Positions 22,801 through 28,093 of a stretch of 64,000 bases of DNA are shown here, piece by piece; positions within the stretch are counted from its first letter, which is position 1; every line of letters starts with the position of its first letter. The DNA is taken from assembly GCF_020176955.2 (NCBI RefSeq), contig NZ_JAIUCZ020000004.1, forward strand, positions 558,001-622,000, read 5' to 3'. The notes under the pieces were generated by a model that had not been told where the DNA came from, searched no databases, and saw only the letters and a list, made by a program, of their open reading frames with translations. This stretch comes from Nocardia sp. alder85J. GTDB lineage: Bacteria > Actinomycetota > Actinomycetes > Mycobacteriales > Mycobacteriaceae. Both the position numbers and the translations under genes were made by a program.

Positions 22801-25383
22801 GCTGTCCGCTTCGTCGCCGATCCGTTCGACGCGGGCGGCCGGTTGTATCGCACCGGCGATGTGGTGCGCTGGAATGCCGAGGGGCAGTTGGACTTCGTCG
22901 GCCGCGCCGACGATCAGGTCAAGATCCGCGGCTTCCGGGTCGAGCCCGGTGAGGTCGAAGCCGCGCTGGCGCAACACCCTTCGGTATCCCGGGCGGTGGT
23001 CGTGGCCCGCGCGGACGAGTCCGGCGGCAAGCAGCTGATCGGCTACGTGGTCGCCGACCGGTCCGGTCCGGGGGAGACCTCGGACGAATTCGTCGGGCAG
23101 TGGCAACGGGTGTACGACGACCTGTACACCGGTGCGGACGCCGCGTTCGGCGAGGATTTCGGCGGCTGGGACAGCAGCTATACCGGGGAACCGATTCCGG
23201 TGGAACAGATGCGGGAGTGGCGCGGCACCCGGGTCGAGCGCATCCGGGAGCTGGCGCCGCGGCGCGTGCTCGAAATCGGCGTCGGCTCGGGTCTTTTGCT
23301 GTCGCAGCTCGCCCCGGAGTGCGAGGAGTACTGGGCGACGGACTTTTCCGCCGCCACCATCGCCACCCTGCAACGGCAGGTGAGCGCGCTGGACGCGGAC
23401 CGGGCCCGGCGCATCACCTTGAACGTGCGGACCGCCGACGACACCAGTGGCCTGCCGCGGCACCACTTCGACACCGTGGTGCTGAATTCGGTGATCCAGT
23501 ATTTCCCGGGCGGCCGTTATCTGCGCGACGTCCTCGAGCGGTTGCACGACCTGCTGGCCCCCGGCGGGGCGGTGTTCGTCGGCGACGTGCGCAATCTGTC
23601 GCTGCTGACGGAGTTCGCGACCGCGGTCCAGATCGCGCGCCACGGCGGTGACGATCCGGCGGCGGTCGGCGACCGGGTCCGCCGCGACATCGCCGCCGAA
23701 CAGGAATTGTTGCTGGCACCGGAGTTCTTCGTCGGATTGTGCGGCAGCGCCGCCGTTTTCGACACCGTCGAGATCCAGCTCCAGCGCGGCGAGGCGATCA
23801 ACGAACTCACCCGGTATCGCTACGACGTCGTGCTGCGCAAGGCGCCGGTGGATCCGGTCTCGGCCGCAGCGGTACCGAAAGTCCCCTTCCGCGACCGGAA
23901 TCGGCTGCGCGCGCTGTTGAAGACCACTCGCCCGGAGGGGATCCGCGTGACCGGCATCCCGCACGCGGGACTCGCGGGCCAGGTCGATGCGGCGCGACGC
24001 ATCCGGGCGGGACAACCGGTCGCCGCGGTCCCGGAGCGCACGCGCGCGGGCCTGCTGCCCGAGGAACTGCATCTGCTGGGGCAGCGGTTCGGCTACACCA
24101 CCGCCGTGACCTGGTCGGCCGATCCGGGCCGGATGGACGCGGTGTTCCTCGACGCGGCAACCGTCGGCCGGCGGCCACTGACCGACCTCTACCTGCCCGC
24201 CGGCCCGCTCGGCGATCCCGCCGATCACGCCAACAATCCACAAGCGGGTCTGCTCGCCGCCGACGTGCGCCGCTGGCTCGGCGGGCGCCTGCCGGAGTAC
24301 ATGGTGCCCGCGGTGGTGATGGTCATCGACGAGGTGCCGCTGACCGCGAGCGGGAAGCTGGATCGCACGGCGTTGCCCGATCCCGAATTCGCCTCCGCGG
24401 TGGCCTATCTGCCGCCGGGCAACGACCGCGAACGCGTCCTGGCCGACCTGTTCGCCGAGATCCTCGGGCTCGACCGGGTCGGTATCGACGACGACTTCTT
24501 CGCGCTCGGTGGTCATTCGCTGCTGGCGACCCGCCTCACCAGCAAGATCCGGGCGGCACTGGGTGTGGAGGTCCCGGTCCGGGTGATCTTCGACGCTCCC
24601 ACGGTCGCCCGTTTGGCGCCCCGTCTCGACGATCCGGTGGAATCGGCGACGGATTTCGATCCGGTGCTGAGGCTGAAGGCGTCCGGCTCCGGAGAACCGT
24701 TGTGGTGCTTGCATCCCGGTGGTGGCCTCGGCTGGTTCTATCGGCAACTCGGCCCGCACCTGCCCGACCGTCCGATCTACGCGATCCAGTCCCGCGGCCT
24801 GGACGGCGGACCGCTGGCCGGCTCGTTCGCGGAGATGATCGACGACTACGCCGAACGGATTCGCGCCGTCCAGGCCGAAGGGCCGTATCACCTGCTGGGC
24901 TGGTCCTACGGTGGCATCGTCGCGCACGCGCTCGCGCAACGACTCTCGGAGGACGGACAGCGGATCGGCTTCCTCGGCATCCTGGACAGCAAGCCGACCG
25001 TGCCGTCGGACGAACAGCCCGACGTCTCGGAGGACGACGCGCTGGACGGCATCCGGGCCTGGGCGGCCGACAGATTCGGCGAACAACTCGAATCCCCCGT
25101 CGTGCGAGCGCTCGTGGAACGCGCGACGAAGGTGCTCATCAACAACAGCACCCTGCTGGCCGGCTACGTCTCACCCGTCCACACCGGCGACATGACGATA
25201 GTCGGCGGCACCCGCGATGCCGACGGCAATCGGATCGACGATGTCGCCTCCGATCTCGCGGCGGCCTGGCGTCCGCACCTGACCGGCCGGATCGAGGTGT
25301 TCGAGGTCGACTGCGCTCACGGCGATTTCGACCGCCCGCCCACCATGAATCTGGTCGGGCGGATCCTGCACGATCTGTTGTGA
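4888..25383 (+). CDS. Five-module non-ribosomal peptide synthetase with terminal thioesterase
   Basis: Start ATG 4888 overlaps the upstream stop and follows AAAGGCGG at 7 nt; the 6831-residue protein opens directly with a condensation domain (IPLSFAQRRLWF). Modules by residue: C (HHIAGDG about 129), A, T (LGGHS about 990); C (HHIACDG about 1177), A, T (LGGDS about 2039), E (HHLVVDG about 2215); DCL-type C (HHVLLDG about 2714), A, T (LGGDS about 3559), E (HHLAVDG about 3747); DCL-type C (about 4248), A, T (LGGHS about 5101); LCL-type C (about 5285), A split by an N-methyltransferase (about 6088-6325, LEIGVGSG), T (about 6540); thioesterase (about 6601-6831, GWSYGG, later Asp and CAHGD). It extends the chain by five residues, epimerises two, N-methylates the last and releases it. 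Pocket codes read by hand: DAYAVTLVNK, DVYAFAGVYK, DAYAVTLVDK, DAYFVVGTFK, DAYAVTLVNK; substrates not assigned. Confidence 0.98.
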   Translation: MIPLSFAQRRLWFIHRLDGPSAAYNMPVAIRLTGEFDESAFAVAVADVVSRHESLRTVFVEVDGVPGQQVLDAGSVEVPLSSAEVPLADLDAELARAAGHAFDLSTEIPIRITVLRCGTADRVVLVLLHHIAGDGWSMAPLLRDLSQAYAARRRRQAPGWEPLPVQYVDYTLWQQELLGSASDPDSVLSRQFDYWRRELDGLPEQLALPTDRPRPRVAGHRGDVAVLGIDPRLRAAAGALAAREGASASMVWQAALAVLLFKLGAGNDIPIGSPIAGRTEESMADLVGFFVNTWVLRARVDPAASFTRLLREVRAKALAAYENQDIPFELLVELLNPVRSPAHHPLFQTLLSFQNNAAPTLALPGADFEPYPLAATTSRFDLVFTVADAASGGWDIHLEYATELFDRSTAEALAARLARVLRQLVADPEAAVGPVDVLDADERELITRRWNATDVEVADAALPDLFRAQVARTPDAPAVLCGELALSYRELDLRATRLARTLTGHGVGPESVVAVALPRSAELIVAMVAVSRTGAAYLPIDPGYPSDRLAFVLDDAKPVLVVTDSATAPALPRAEAPQLVLDELETAGDSADLVVRVRPHQLAYVIYTSGSTGVPKGVGITHRNVVNLIAQSWSVRSADRVLVHSSVAFDASTYEIWPALCGGAALVVATERRSDPGEIARLLESRSVTMMFATPPLLSALVEYARSLPEPVLRGLRQVNTGADTLGTDLVRDLRAACPEVWIDNLYGPTEATVNVTSAPVPDDPAGTTVPIGAPVANTRVFVLDSGLSPVAVGVPGELYVAGAQLARGYRGRAGLTAARFVADPFDPAGGRLYRTGDVVRWTRAGVLEFVGRADDQVKIRGFRVEPGEVEAVLAQHPSVSRALVLARGTAAGTQLIGYVTAAGALDGARVRAFAADRLPDFMVPAAVLVIDSIPLTANGKIDQAALPVPEIGTTARYRAPGNRRERVLTELFAEVLGLDRVGVDDGFFALGGHSLLATRLASRIRVELGVELPIRTVFEAPTAARLAHRLGLGGPVRPAVTARPRPQPIPLSFAQRRLWFMHRLEGPSATYNLPVTARLSGAIDIPALEAAVGDVLARHESLRTVFAETDGVPAQLILDAGSVAAPITVTDVAPAELAAAVTAAVRYGFDLSSEIPLRVGVFRDGPAGCVLVLLIHHIACDGWSMAALLADLSAAYTARCDGRAPAWAPLPVQYADYTLWQRDLLGSPEDPDSLLSGQFEYWRGALDGLPEQLRLPVDRPRPRTAGYRGDVVQFAVDHETRTAVGRLAATAGASESMVWQSALAVLLSTLGAGTDIPIGSPIAGRCDEALNELVGIFVNTWVLRAQIDPAGSFTGLVRQIAGKALAAYDNQDIPFELLVERLDPVRSAAHHPLFQVSLAVQNNAAPRLELAGLRLEPYPVNTGTARFDLLFDIADGPAGRGWSGLVEFATELFDRSTIEAMAARLVRLLGQLASDPDRPLGSIDVLGAAERESVLHRFNDTAVPVPDLTLPALFGAQATRTPDAIAVTLGDVALTYRELDHRAEDVAAILLARGVGPETVVAVALPPSVPLIVALLAVTKAGGAYLPIDPAYPSDRVAFVLADAAPVVVLTDTRTAEVLPDSAIPHLHLDALDGAEHPIGSVAAPRPQHLAYLIYTSGSTGVPKGVAVTHRNAVNLISRARPVVAGDRVLMQTSIAFDVSTYEIWPTLCGGARLVLPPQQRPDPAEIAALIETRSVTRLFATPPLVAALLDHAGSGPGDALASLTRLFCAGSELPAALARRLHARYPGLHIVNGYGPTEATVYATDHEVTGEIGATVPIGRPLANVRAYVLDSRLAPVPVGVPGELYVAGAQVARGYRGRVALTAARFVADPFDPAGGRVYRTGDVVRWTQAGVLEFVGRADDQVKIRGFRVEPGEVEAALAQHPSVSQAVVVARGTESGAQLIGYVTAAGALDGAQVREFAADRLPDFMVPAVVMVLDAMPLTANGKLDRIALPQPHFTASARYRAPANASERILAAVFAEVLGLARVGVEDSFFELGGDSIRSIQVVSRARALGVEVTPREVFERRTVAGLAAIAAGRVVDSVPAELPGGGVGWMPLLPVARFLRESGAGFDSFNQTLVLDLPPGIDRAGLLAVLTAVIDRHDMLRARLVDDERGAGLEVAPPGSIEVERLLHRVELGEALHARLDPAAGVMVQFGWFDAGPQRTGRLAIVAHHLVVDGVSWRILLPELAAAWQAVSTGTPPARAVPGTSMRRWAHGLAEAASTPGLTGQLPWWRATLDGPDPLLGSRPLDPRVDVMATVDHTVVEIAVAETEMLLTTLPAAFHGGVEDGLLAALAVAVTHRRQTRGVAGDSVLIRLEGHGREEDTVPGADLSATVGWFTSVFPVRLRADAAAWEEICAGGPAAGALVKSVKEQLRAVPGKGIGFGLLRYLNPETAAVLQGFPTGQLGFNHLGRFTSADLLPQRLRGAGWAPTRDDMGSVASQDPAMPAPAVLDVTTMVVDTDRGPILRAVFANPRGALTTVEAQELAQLWHQVALGLARHAVGGGGLTPSDLPLVALSQREIEVLERRYPGLSDVWPPTAMQQGLLFHRALAGKGFDAYHMQVAFGLTGPLEPIRMRAAAQGLLDRYPNLRVSFADDARGLPIQVVAARAEIPWHVVDLRDHTDAERRAALELLLSEDRHTPFDVAAGPLLRFTLALMTDQRSELIFTAHHVLLDGWSLPLLLHDLLRLYGSAGTPLPPVPDYREYLRWLHRQDIPAGVRAWADELDGVHEPTLLAGGADGSAAAEVERIDVPLPVATAAALRGTASRLGVTLNTVVQAAWGILLAACTGRRDVVAGATVSGRPPAIPGVESMVGLFIGTVPVRVRFGHGDTVTDLLTGLQARQAALLDHHHIGLSDIHQATGLNVLFDTLVGFESYPVDPDGIGAAAGTGGIAIAALRSDAPTHYPLAIVAGTVPELTLRLEYRTDVFDRPAVEALASRLVRIFEQVAADPEVAVGALDLLGDERELLLHRWNRTAVAVPDTTLAGLFEAQVARTPDRVAVVCRNTDLTYRQLDARADRLARVLRSRGVGPDSVVAVALPRSVELLVALVAVVKSGGAYLPIDPAYPSDRLTFVLADARPVVVLTEPGTEKVLPDNGIPHLYLDDVEAPTADPVAARPHDLAYVIYTSGSTGVPKGVAVTHGNVVNLVAQAWTAGPGDWVLMHSSVAFDASTYEIWPALCGGATLLVASEQRSDPVEITRLIETWSVTKMFATPPLLSALVEYAEPLRCTPLRSLTQVNTGADSLTAGLADAVRSVCGGVRIDNLYGPTEATVDVTSLVVPENATGVAPIGAPVANTRVYVLDPWLAPVPLGVAGELYVAGAQLARGYRDRPAATAARFVADPFDPAGGRLYRTGDMVRWTRAGMLEFIGRGDDQVKVRGFRVEPGEVEAVLAQHPSVTRAVVTALDAGAAGKRLVGYVVLDRTGAAGVDGAGVREFAAERLPDFMVPSVVSVIDAVPMTVNGKVDRTALPAPEPMTTTGYRAPGSAVEQVLAAVFAEVLGLDRVGADDSFFELGGDSIRSIQVVSRARALGVVVSPREVFERRTVAALAAVAGGRAQNPVLRELDGGGTGWMPLLPVARYVRELGAGFGAFSQSMVLDLPVGIDRAGLVAVLAAVIDRHDVLRARLADDERGPGLEIAPVGSVDVGRFLHRVETTDTGPAAMVTPLEAAVGRLDPAAGVMAQFVWFDAGPAWAGRLAIVAHHLAVDGVSWRILLPDLASAWQAVSAGAPPPPPASGTSLRRWAHCLAEEARRPQRVAELSWWRSVSEGPDPLLGARALDPAVDVMATTEHVQIRIPVSDTAVLLTALPAAFHGGVEDGLLAALAAAVTRWRAVRGVREESVLIRLEGHGREENVIPGADLSTTVGWFTSMFPVRLWPGAGAWDELRAGGDTAGALFKTIKEQLRALPDKGIGYGLLRYLNPETAAVLQQFSTGQIGFNYLGRFTSADLLPSRLRGAGWTPSADAGQLITPLDPALSAMPALSVLDVLAMVIDTGDGPVLQVVFGAPAGVLARSEVAELAELWRDAVLGLARHATTGGAGGLTPSDLPLVAVRQAEIETLEQRYPGLSDVWPPTPMQAGLLFHQGLADNGFDAYHMRVVFELAGPVDAGRLRAAGQGLLDRYPTLRVCFGADAAGAPVQLVLDRVELPWRVVDLRDSAAPGPDLDAVLAQDRDTHFDPAVAPLLRLTLVLLPARRSALILTAHHVLLDGWSLPLLIRDLLQLYGSGDALPAAPDYRDFLTWLGAQDTGAGVRAWLGELAGVEEPTLLADSLGRPGGAEVSARGGVERIEVPLGAATVAAVSGQATALGVTVNTVVQGCWGIALAISTGRRDVITGAAVSGRPPAIAGVDAMVGLFINTVPARVRFGPADTLAEILTDTQARQAALLDHHHIGLSDIQQGVGVHALFDTLIAFESYPVDQAGIGRVAAAGGLDIVEVRPDTPSHYPVTLIATALPELRLHLEYRTDVFDRPVAEALAVRLVRIFEQVATDVHLPMGAIDTLGRAEREAMLYRWNRTGAEFPDTTVAGRFRARVAAHPEAVAIVCGATEMSYRELDLRTDRLARVLRAHGVRPETVVAVALPRSAELIVALLAVLKAGGAYLPIDPEYPSRRLAFSLTDAAPVVIVTDERTATMLPGNAIPRVSLDTIDLSYGPGLEGAAAVRPQHCACLIYTSGSTGVPKGVAVTHRNIVAFAADPVWRGGAHEVVLMHSSIAFDASTYEMWVPLLGGGRVVVAPPERADLAALGRLLVDRRVTSAFFTTRLFELFVEHSPEVFAGLRQVWVGGEEIPAAVLRRALHRCPGTHIVNGYGPTETTTFAVTRTFDAGQAFDGTLVPIGFPLANVRVYVLDSMLRPAPVGVAGELYIAGAHVGRGYRGRAGLTAARFVADPFDPYGGRLYRTGDVVRWNAEGQLEYVGRVDDQVKIRGFRVELGEVESALAQHPSVAHAIVLARRAGTGGKQLIGYVVSGGPALDGRAVRRWAADRLPEFMVPAAIQVIDAVPLTTNGKLDRAALPEPDFAAAAGYRAPAGARELTLAALFGEVLGRERVGADDSFFELGGHSLLATRLVSRIRAELGIEVPIRAVFDAPTVARLATRLDPNAQLRPAVSARPRPEVVPLSFAQRRLWFIHRLEGRSATYNIPLAARLTGAFDAAAFAAAIADVVARHESLRTVFAEVDGVPSQRVLPLADVDVPVTVTDLDPADLDAAVISALRYGFDLSAEIPLRADIFRHGAGECVLVLVIHHIAGDGWSLTPLLRDLAHAYTARLADRAPVWEPLPVQYVDYTLWQQQWLGSVTDPDSVVSRQFDYWRQELDGLPEQLQLVTDRPRPRVASYRGDLVPFAIEPGIRTAVERLAAREGATVSMVLQAALAVLLSKFGAGEDVPIGAPIAGRTDEALADLVGFFVNTWVLRTRVVPAMSFAELLGQVRAKALAAYENQDAPFELLVELLNPTRSAAHHPLFQVTLAFQNNALPTVDLAGVGFEPYPAAVATSRFDLFFNVADTPAGQAWNGFVEYATDLFDRSTVEAMTRRLVRVLESIGTDPAVPVGAIDVLGRDERELVLRQWNATEADVPDTSLPAVFAARVAAAPEAVAVLCGDTELTYRQLDRRANRLARELISHGVGPDTVVAVALPRSAEFLVALLAVSKAGGAYLPIDPAYSSDRLAFVLADAAPVVVVTDSVTAKVLPGNGIPHVYPDGAEAGEERPVPVRSQQSAYVIYTSGSTGVPKGVAVTHGNVVNLVAQAWSVGPGDRVLMHSSVAFDASTYEIWPALCGGATLVVAGERRSDPVEIARLVRTRAVTTMFATPPLLSALADYTESLRDNPFESLRQVHTGADSLPARLIEELRTRWPAVTLGNLYGPTEATVNVTAAVVSGTAPGTAPIGAPVANTRVYVLDSWLRPVPVGVPGELYVAGAQLARGYRGRAALTAVRFVADPFDAGGRLYRTGDVVRWNAEGQLDFVGRADDQVKIRGFRVEPGEVEAALAQHPSVSRAVVVARADESGGKQLIGYVVADRSGPGETSDEFVGQWQRVYDDLYTGADAAFGEDFGGWDSSYTGEPIPVEQMREWRGTRVERIRELAPRRVLEIGVGSGLLLSQLAPECEEYWATDFSAATIATLQRQVSALDADRARRITLNVRTADDTSGLPRHHFDTVVLNSVIQYFPGGRYLRDVLERLHDLLAPGGAVFVGDVRNLSLLTEFATAVQIARHGGDDPAAVGDRVRRDIAAEQELLLAPEFFVGLCGSAAVFDTVEIQLQRGEAINELTRYRYDVVLRKAPVDPVSAAAVPKVPFRDRNRLRALLKTTRPEGIRVTGIPHAGLAGQVDAARRIRAGQPVAAVPERTRAGLLPEELHLLGQRFGYTTAVTWSADPGRMDAVFLDAATVGRRPLTDLYLPAGPLGDPADHANNPQAGLLAADVRRWLGGRLPEYMVPAVVMVIDEVPLTASGKLDRTALPDPEFASAVAYLPPGNDRERVLADLFAEILGLDRVGIDDDFFALGGHSLLATRLTSKIRAALGVEVPVRVIFDAPTVARLAPRLDDPVESATDFDPVLRLKASGSGEPLWCLHPGGGLGWFYRQLGPHLPDRPIYAIQSRGLDGGPLAGSFAEMIDDYAERIRAVQAEGPYHLLGWSYGGIVAHALAQRLSEDGQRIGFLGILDSKPTVPSDEQPDVSEDDALDGIRAWAADRFGEQLESPVVRALVERATKVLINNSTLLAGYVSPVHTGDMTIVGGTRDADGNRIDDVASDLAAAWRPHLTGRIEVFEVDCAHGDFDRPPTMNLVGRILHDLL

Positions 25384-25407
25384 CGGGGCGTGTCCCGCCC
25401 GGTGGCC

Positions 25408-25432
25408 CGGCCCGAGGTGACGTCTCGGGCCG
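25408..25432 (+). terminator. Hairpin after the NRPS gene
   Basis: A perfect 9-bp stem CGGCCCGAG/CTCGGGCCG with a 7-nt loop begins 24 nt after the synthetase stop. There is no U-run, as is common for actinobacterial terminators. Confidence 0.5.
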
Positions 25433-25624
25433 GTGTCCCCGTCGATGCCCCGGCCGGGCCCGTGAGATGCGCGGCGAACCCGTGCTCACCCCGGGTGACC
25501 CGGACGTTGCCACGGTCCGGCTCACATTGCAGCCGCAGCCGACCGCCGGATACACTCGTGCGGATTCGTCCGGGGTGGAGATCTACGGAGCCCCTTTGTG
25601 ATTCATTCGGAGAGGGTGTGACCG

Positions 25625-27208
25625 ATGAGCGGTCCGGACTCGGTCGAGCTGACCGGTAGCGAGCGCAAGGCCCTGCACGATGTGCAGGACCTCGGCCCGG
25701 TCGATCCCGCGACCACGGTCGAGTTCACCGTGGTGCTGCGCCGCCGCGCCGAACTGCCGGCCGACCTGGTGACCGGCGCCCGCACCGTCACCGCCGCCGA
25801 GCTCGCCGCGCGCTACGGCGCCGACCAGGCCGACCTGGCCGTGGTGGTGCATACGCTGGAGGCCGCCGGCGCCCGGGTCGACGAGCAGCACGCCGGATCG
25901 CGCCGGGTGTGCGCGAGCGCGCCGGTCGCGGTGGCGCACCGGTTGTTCGGGGTCGAACTGTCCCAGGTCCGCGAGACCGATCCGCTCGGCGGCGAGCCGG
26001 TGGAGCACCGCATGCGCACCGGGACGCTGCGCATTCCGGCCGCCTGGGCGGGCATCGTCACCGCGGTCCTCGGTCTCGACGACCGTCCGCAGGTCCGGCC
26101 GCATCTGCGCCTGCTCGACGCCGCGGCCGCCCGCACCGCCTTCTACACCCCGCCGCAGCTGGCGGAGATCTACAAATTCCCCGCGGCCACCGGGGCCGGG
26201 CAGACCGTGGCGGTGCTGGAGTTCGGCGGCGGATTCGACCAGCAGGACGTCGACGGATATTTCTCCGAACTCGGGTTGCGCGCACCGAAGATCACCTCCG
26301 TCGGCGTCGACGGCGTGCAGAACTCCGGCAGCGCCGACGACGACGTGTCCGGCGAGGTCACCCTCGACATCCAGGTCCTGGGCGCGGCCGCGCCCGATGC
26401 CGCGCAGGTGGTGTACTTCGCCCCGTGGTCGGACCGCGGCATCGTCGACGCCATCGCCACCGCCGCGCACGCCAGTCCCGCACCGGTGGCCATGAGCATC
26501 AGCTGGGGCCTGTCCGAGGAGCGCTGGACCCGGCAGGCGATGACCACGATCGATGACGCCTTCGCCGACGCGGCCGCCCTCGGCGTCACCGTCTGCGTCT
26601 CCTCCGGCGACGACGGTAGCCGCTCCCGCGACACGAGTCCCGGCCCGCACCAGGCATTTCCGGCGTCCAGCCCGCATGTGCTCGCCATCGGCGGCACCAC
26701 GCTGTTCGCGCACACCGACACCCGGGCCGTGGATGCCGAGACCGTGTGGGGCGGAGCGGGTGACGACAACGCCACCGGCGGCGGGGTGAGTTCGGTCTTC
26801 CCCGTGCCCGCCTGGCAGACCGGCGTGGGTGTGCCGGCGCGCAACGGCCGCCCCGGCCGCGGTGTGCCGGATGTGGCCGCCGACGCCGACCCGGCGACGG
26901 GCTACATCGTGCGGTGGCGCGGCCAGGACCAGAGCATCGGCGGCACCAGCGCCTCGGCCCCGCTGTGGGCCGCGCTGATCTGCCGCCTCACCGAAATCCT
27001 GAAGCAGCCGGTCGGTCTGGCGCAGCCGGCCTTCTACAACGGTGTCACCGCGGGTACGCCGGCCCCCGGTTTCCGCGACATCGTCTCCGGCAGCAACGGC
27101 GAGTACCGGGCCGGTGCGGGCTGGGATCCGTGCACCGGCCTCGGCGTCCCGATCGGCACCGACCTGCTGGAGGTCGTCCGCCGTCATCTCACCGCCGATC
27201 GGACCTGA
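25625..27208 (+). CDS. S53 family (sedolisin/kumamolisin-type) serine-carboxyl peptidase
   Basis: The 527-residue protein has an N-terminal pro-kumamolisin-type propeptide (about 10-165) and a complete S53 catalytic domain. Catalytic residues can be placed: Glu244 and Asp248 (EVTLD), oxyanion Asp329 (SSGDDG) and Ser442 (GGTSAS). Their spacings match kumamolisin (E78, D82, D164, S278) closely. The C-terminal FRDIVSGSNG and GWDPCTGLG segments fit the family's calcium site. Such enzymes hydrolyse peptides at acid pH after autocleavage of the propeptide. No signal peptide is visible, so export is unclear. GGAGAGG lies 9 nt before the ATG. It follows the NRPS genes by 241 nt and converges on an SDR gene, 12 nt away. 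A role linked to the peptide product is possible but not shown. Confidence 0.93.
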   Translation: MSGPDSVELTGSERKALHDVQDLGPVDPATTVEFTVVLRRRAELPADLVTGARTVTAAELAARYGADQADLAVVVHTLEAAGARVDEQHAGSRRVCASAPVAVAHRLFGVELSQVRETDPLGGEPVEHRMRTGTLRIPAAWAGIVTAVLGLDDRPQVRPHLRLLDAAAARTAFYTPPQLAEIYKFPAATGAGQTVAVLEFGGGFDQQDVDGYFSELGLRAPKITSVGVDGVQNSGSADDDVSGEVTLDIQVLGAAAPDAAQVVYFAPWSDRGIVDAIATAAHASPAPVAMSISWGLSEERWTRQAMTTIDDAFADAAALGVTVCVSSGDDGSRSRDTSPGPHQAFPASSPHVLAIGGTTLFAHTDTRAVDAETVWGGAGDDNATGGGVSSVFPVPAWQTGVGVPARNGRPGRGVPDVAADADPATGYIVRWRGQDQSIGGTSASAPLWAALICRLTEILKQPVGLAQPAFYNGVTAGTPAPGFRDIVSGSNGEYRAGAGWDPCTGLGVPIGTDLLEVVRRHLTADRT

Positions 27209-27220
27209 CGGTTCGCCGGA

Positions 27221-28009
27221 TCAGACGGTCTTCAGCACCCCGCCGTCGATCACGTGATCGGCGCCGACGATATTGGCGGCCCGCGCCGACACCAGGAAGG
27301 TGATCAGCGCGGCGACCTCCTCGGCCTCGCTGATCCGGCCCGAGGCGATGCCGAACTGTTCCGGCATCGCCGCGATGAGTTCCTCGTGCCCGATGCCCTG
27401 GGCCTGTGCGACCTTCGCGCCGAAACCGCCGGGGGCCAGCCACAACGGCGTCCCGACCGGGCCGGGGGAGACGGTGTTGACCCGCACGCCGCGCGGGCCG
27501 AACTCCTCGCTGAGGCGCTTGCCGAGGTTGGTGAGCGCGGCCTTGGCCTCGCTGTAGCCGACCGGACCGGCGGCAGGCAGTCGCGCGTTGATCGACGACA
27601 CGTTGACGATCGCGCCGCGCCGCTCCAGCAGGCTGGGCAGCGCCGCGCGGGTGGTCCACACCGCGCTGAAGAGGTTGAGGTCGAACAGCTTTCGCCACTG
27701 CGCGTCGTCGATGTCGAGGAAGCCGCCCAGGCCCAGTTCGGCGGCATCGCCGCCGCCGACATTGTTGACCAGGATGTCGATGCCGCCGAGCTCGGTGAGC
27801 GCGGTGGCGACCACCTCGGCGGCGCCCTCGGCGGTCGACAGGTCCGCGGCAACCGTTGCCGCGCTGACCTTCTCCAGTTCGGCCGAGATGTGGCGGGCCG
27901 CGCCCAGCACCCGCACCCCCTCCGCCGCCAGTGCCTGCGCGACGGCCAGGCCGATGCCGCGGCCGGCGCCGGTGACGACGGCGGTCTTGCCCTCGAGTCC
28001 GAGATCCAT
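27221..28009 (-). CDS. SDR family oxidoreductase
   Basis: The 262-residue protein has a classical short-chain dehydrogenase fold: cofactor motif TGAGRGIG at the N-terminus, NNVGG in place of the usual NNAG, a Ser and YSEAKAA (Tyr-x3-Lys) catalytic set, and a DGG near the C-terminus. These enzymes oxidise or reduce alcohol/carbonyl groups with NAD(P)H; the substrate cannot be read. AAAGGA precedes the ATG. It lies directly downstream of a TetR gene on the same strand. Its upstream region carries a near-copy of the palindrome found at that TetR promoter (28038-28053), so repression by that TetR is likely. Confidence 0.9.
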   Translation of the reverse strand: MDLGLEGKTAVVTGAGRGIGLAVAQALAAEGVRVLGAARHISAELEKVSAATVAADLSTAEGAAEVVATALTELGGIDILVNNVGGGDAAELGLGGFLDIDDAQWRKLFDLNLFSAVWTTRAALPSLLERRGAIVNVSSINARLPAAGPVGYSEAKAALTNLGKRLSEEFGPRGVRVNTVSPGPVGTPLWLAPGGFGAKVAQAQGIGHEELIAAMPEQFGIASGRISEAEEVAALITFLVSARAANIVGADHVIDGGVLKTV

Positions 28010-28037
28010 GGGATGTTCCTTTCCGGCCCGAGGGTTG

Positions 28038-28053
28038 TTGACCTCGGGGTCAA
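28038..28053 (-). promoter_or_regulatory. Candidate TetR operator before the SDR gene
   Basis: TTGACCTCGGGGTCAA, a palindrome with one mismatched pair, lies 29 nt before the SDR start. It matches the TTGACCTCGAGGTC seen (as a 12-bp perfect palindrome plus flank) at the TetR promoter. An AT-rich TAATTA (28054-28059, minus strand) could be the -10, which would put the palindrome over the start point. Confidence 0.6.
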
Positions 28054-28093
28054 TAATTAGGGTGTGACGAAACCGCCGGTCGGCGGCGGTGCG

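Noticed and set aside
10177..25086. A 4969-codon open frame on the strand opposite the NRPS gene
   Set aside because: It is an artefact of very high GC and codon phase. Its translation is His/Arg/Gly-rich with no domains, while the opposite strand has a full set of NRPS motifs.
25384..25624. Small gene between NRPS and S53 protease
   Set aside because: Frames there lack a ribosome site and plausible composition; the region holds a terminator hairpin and the protease leader.
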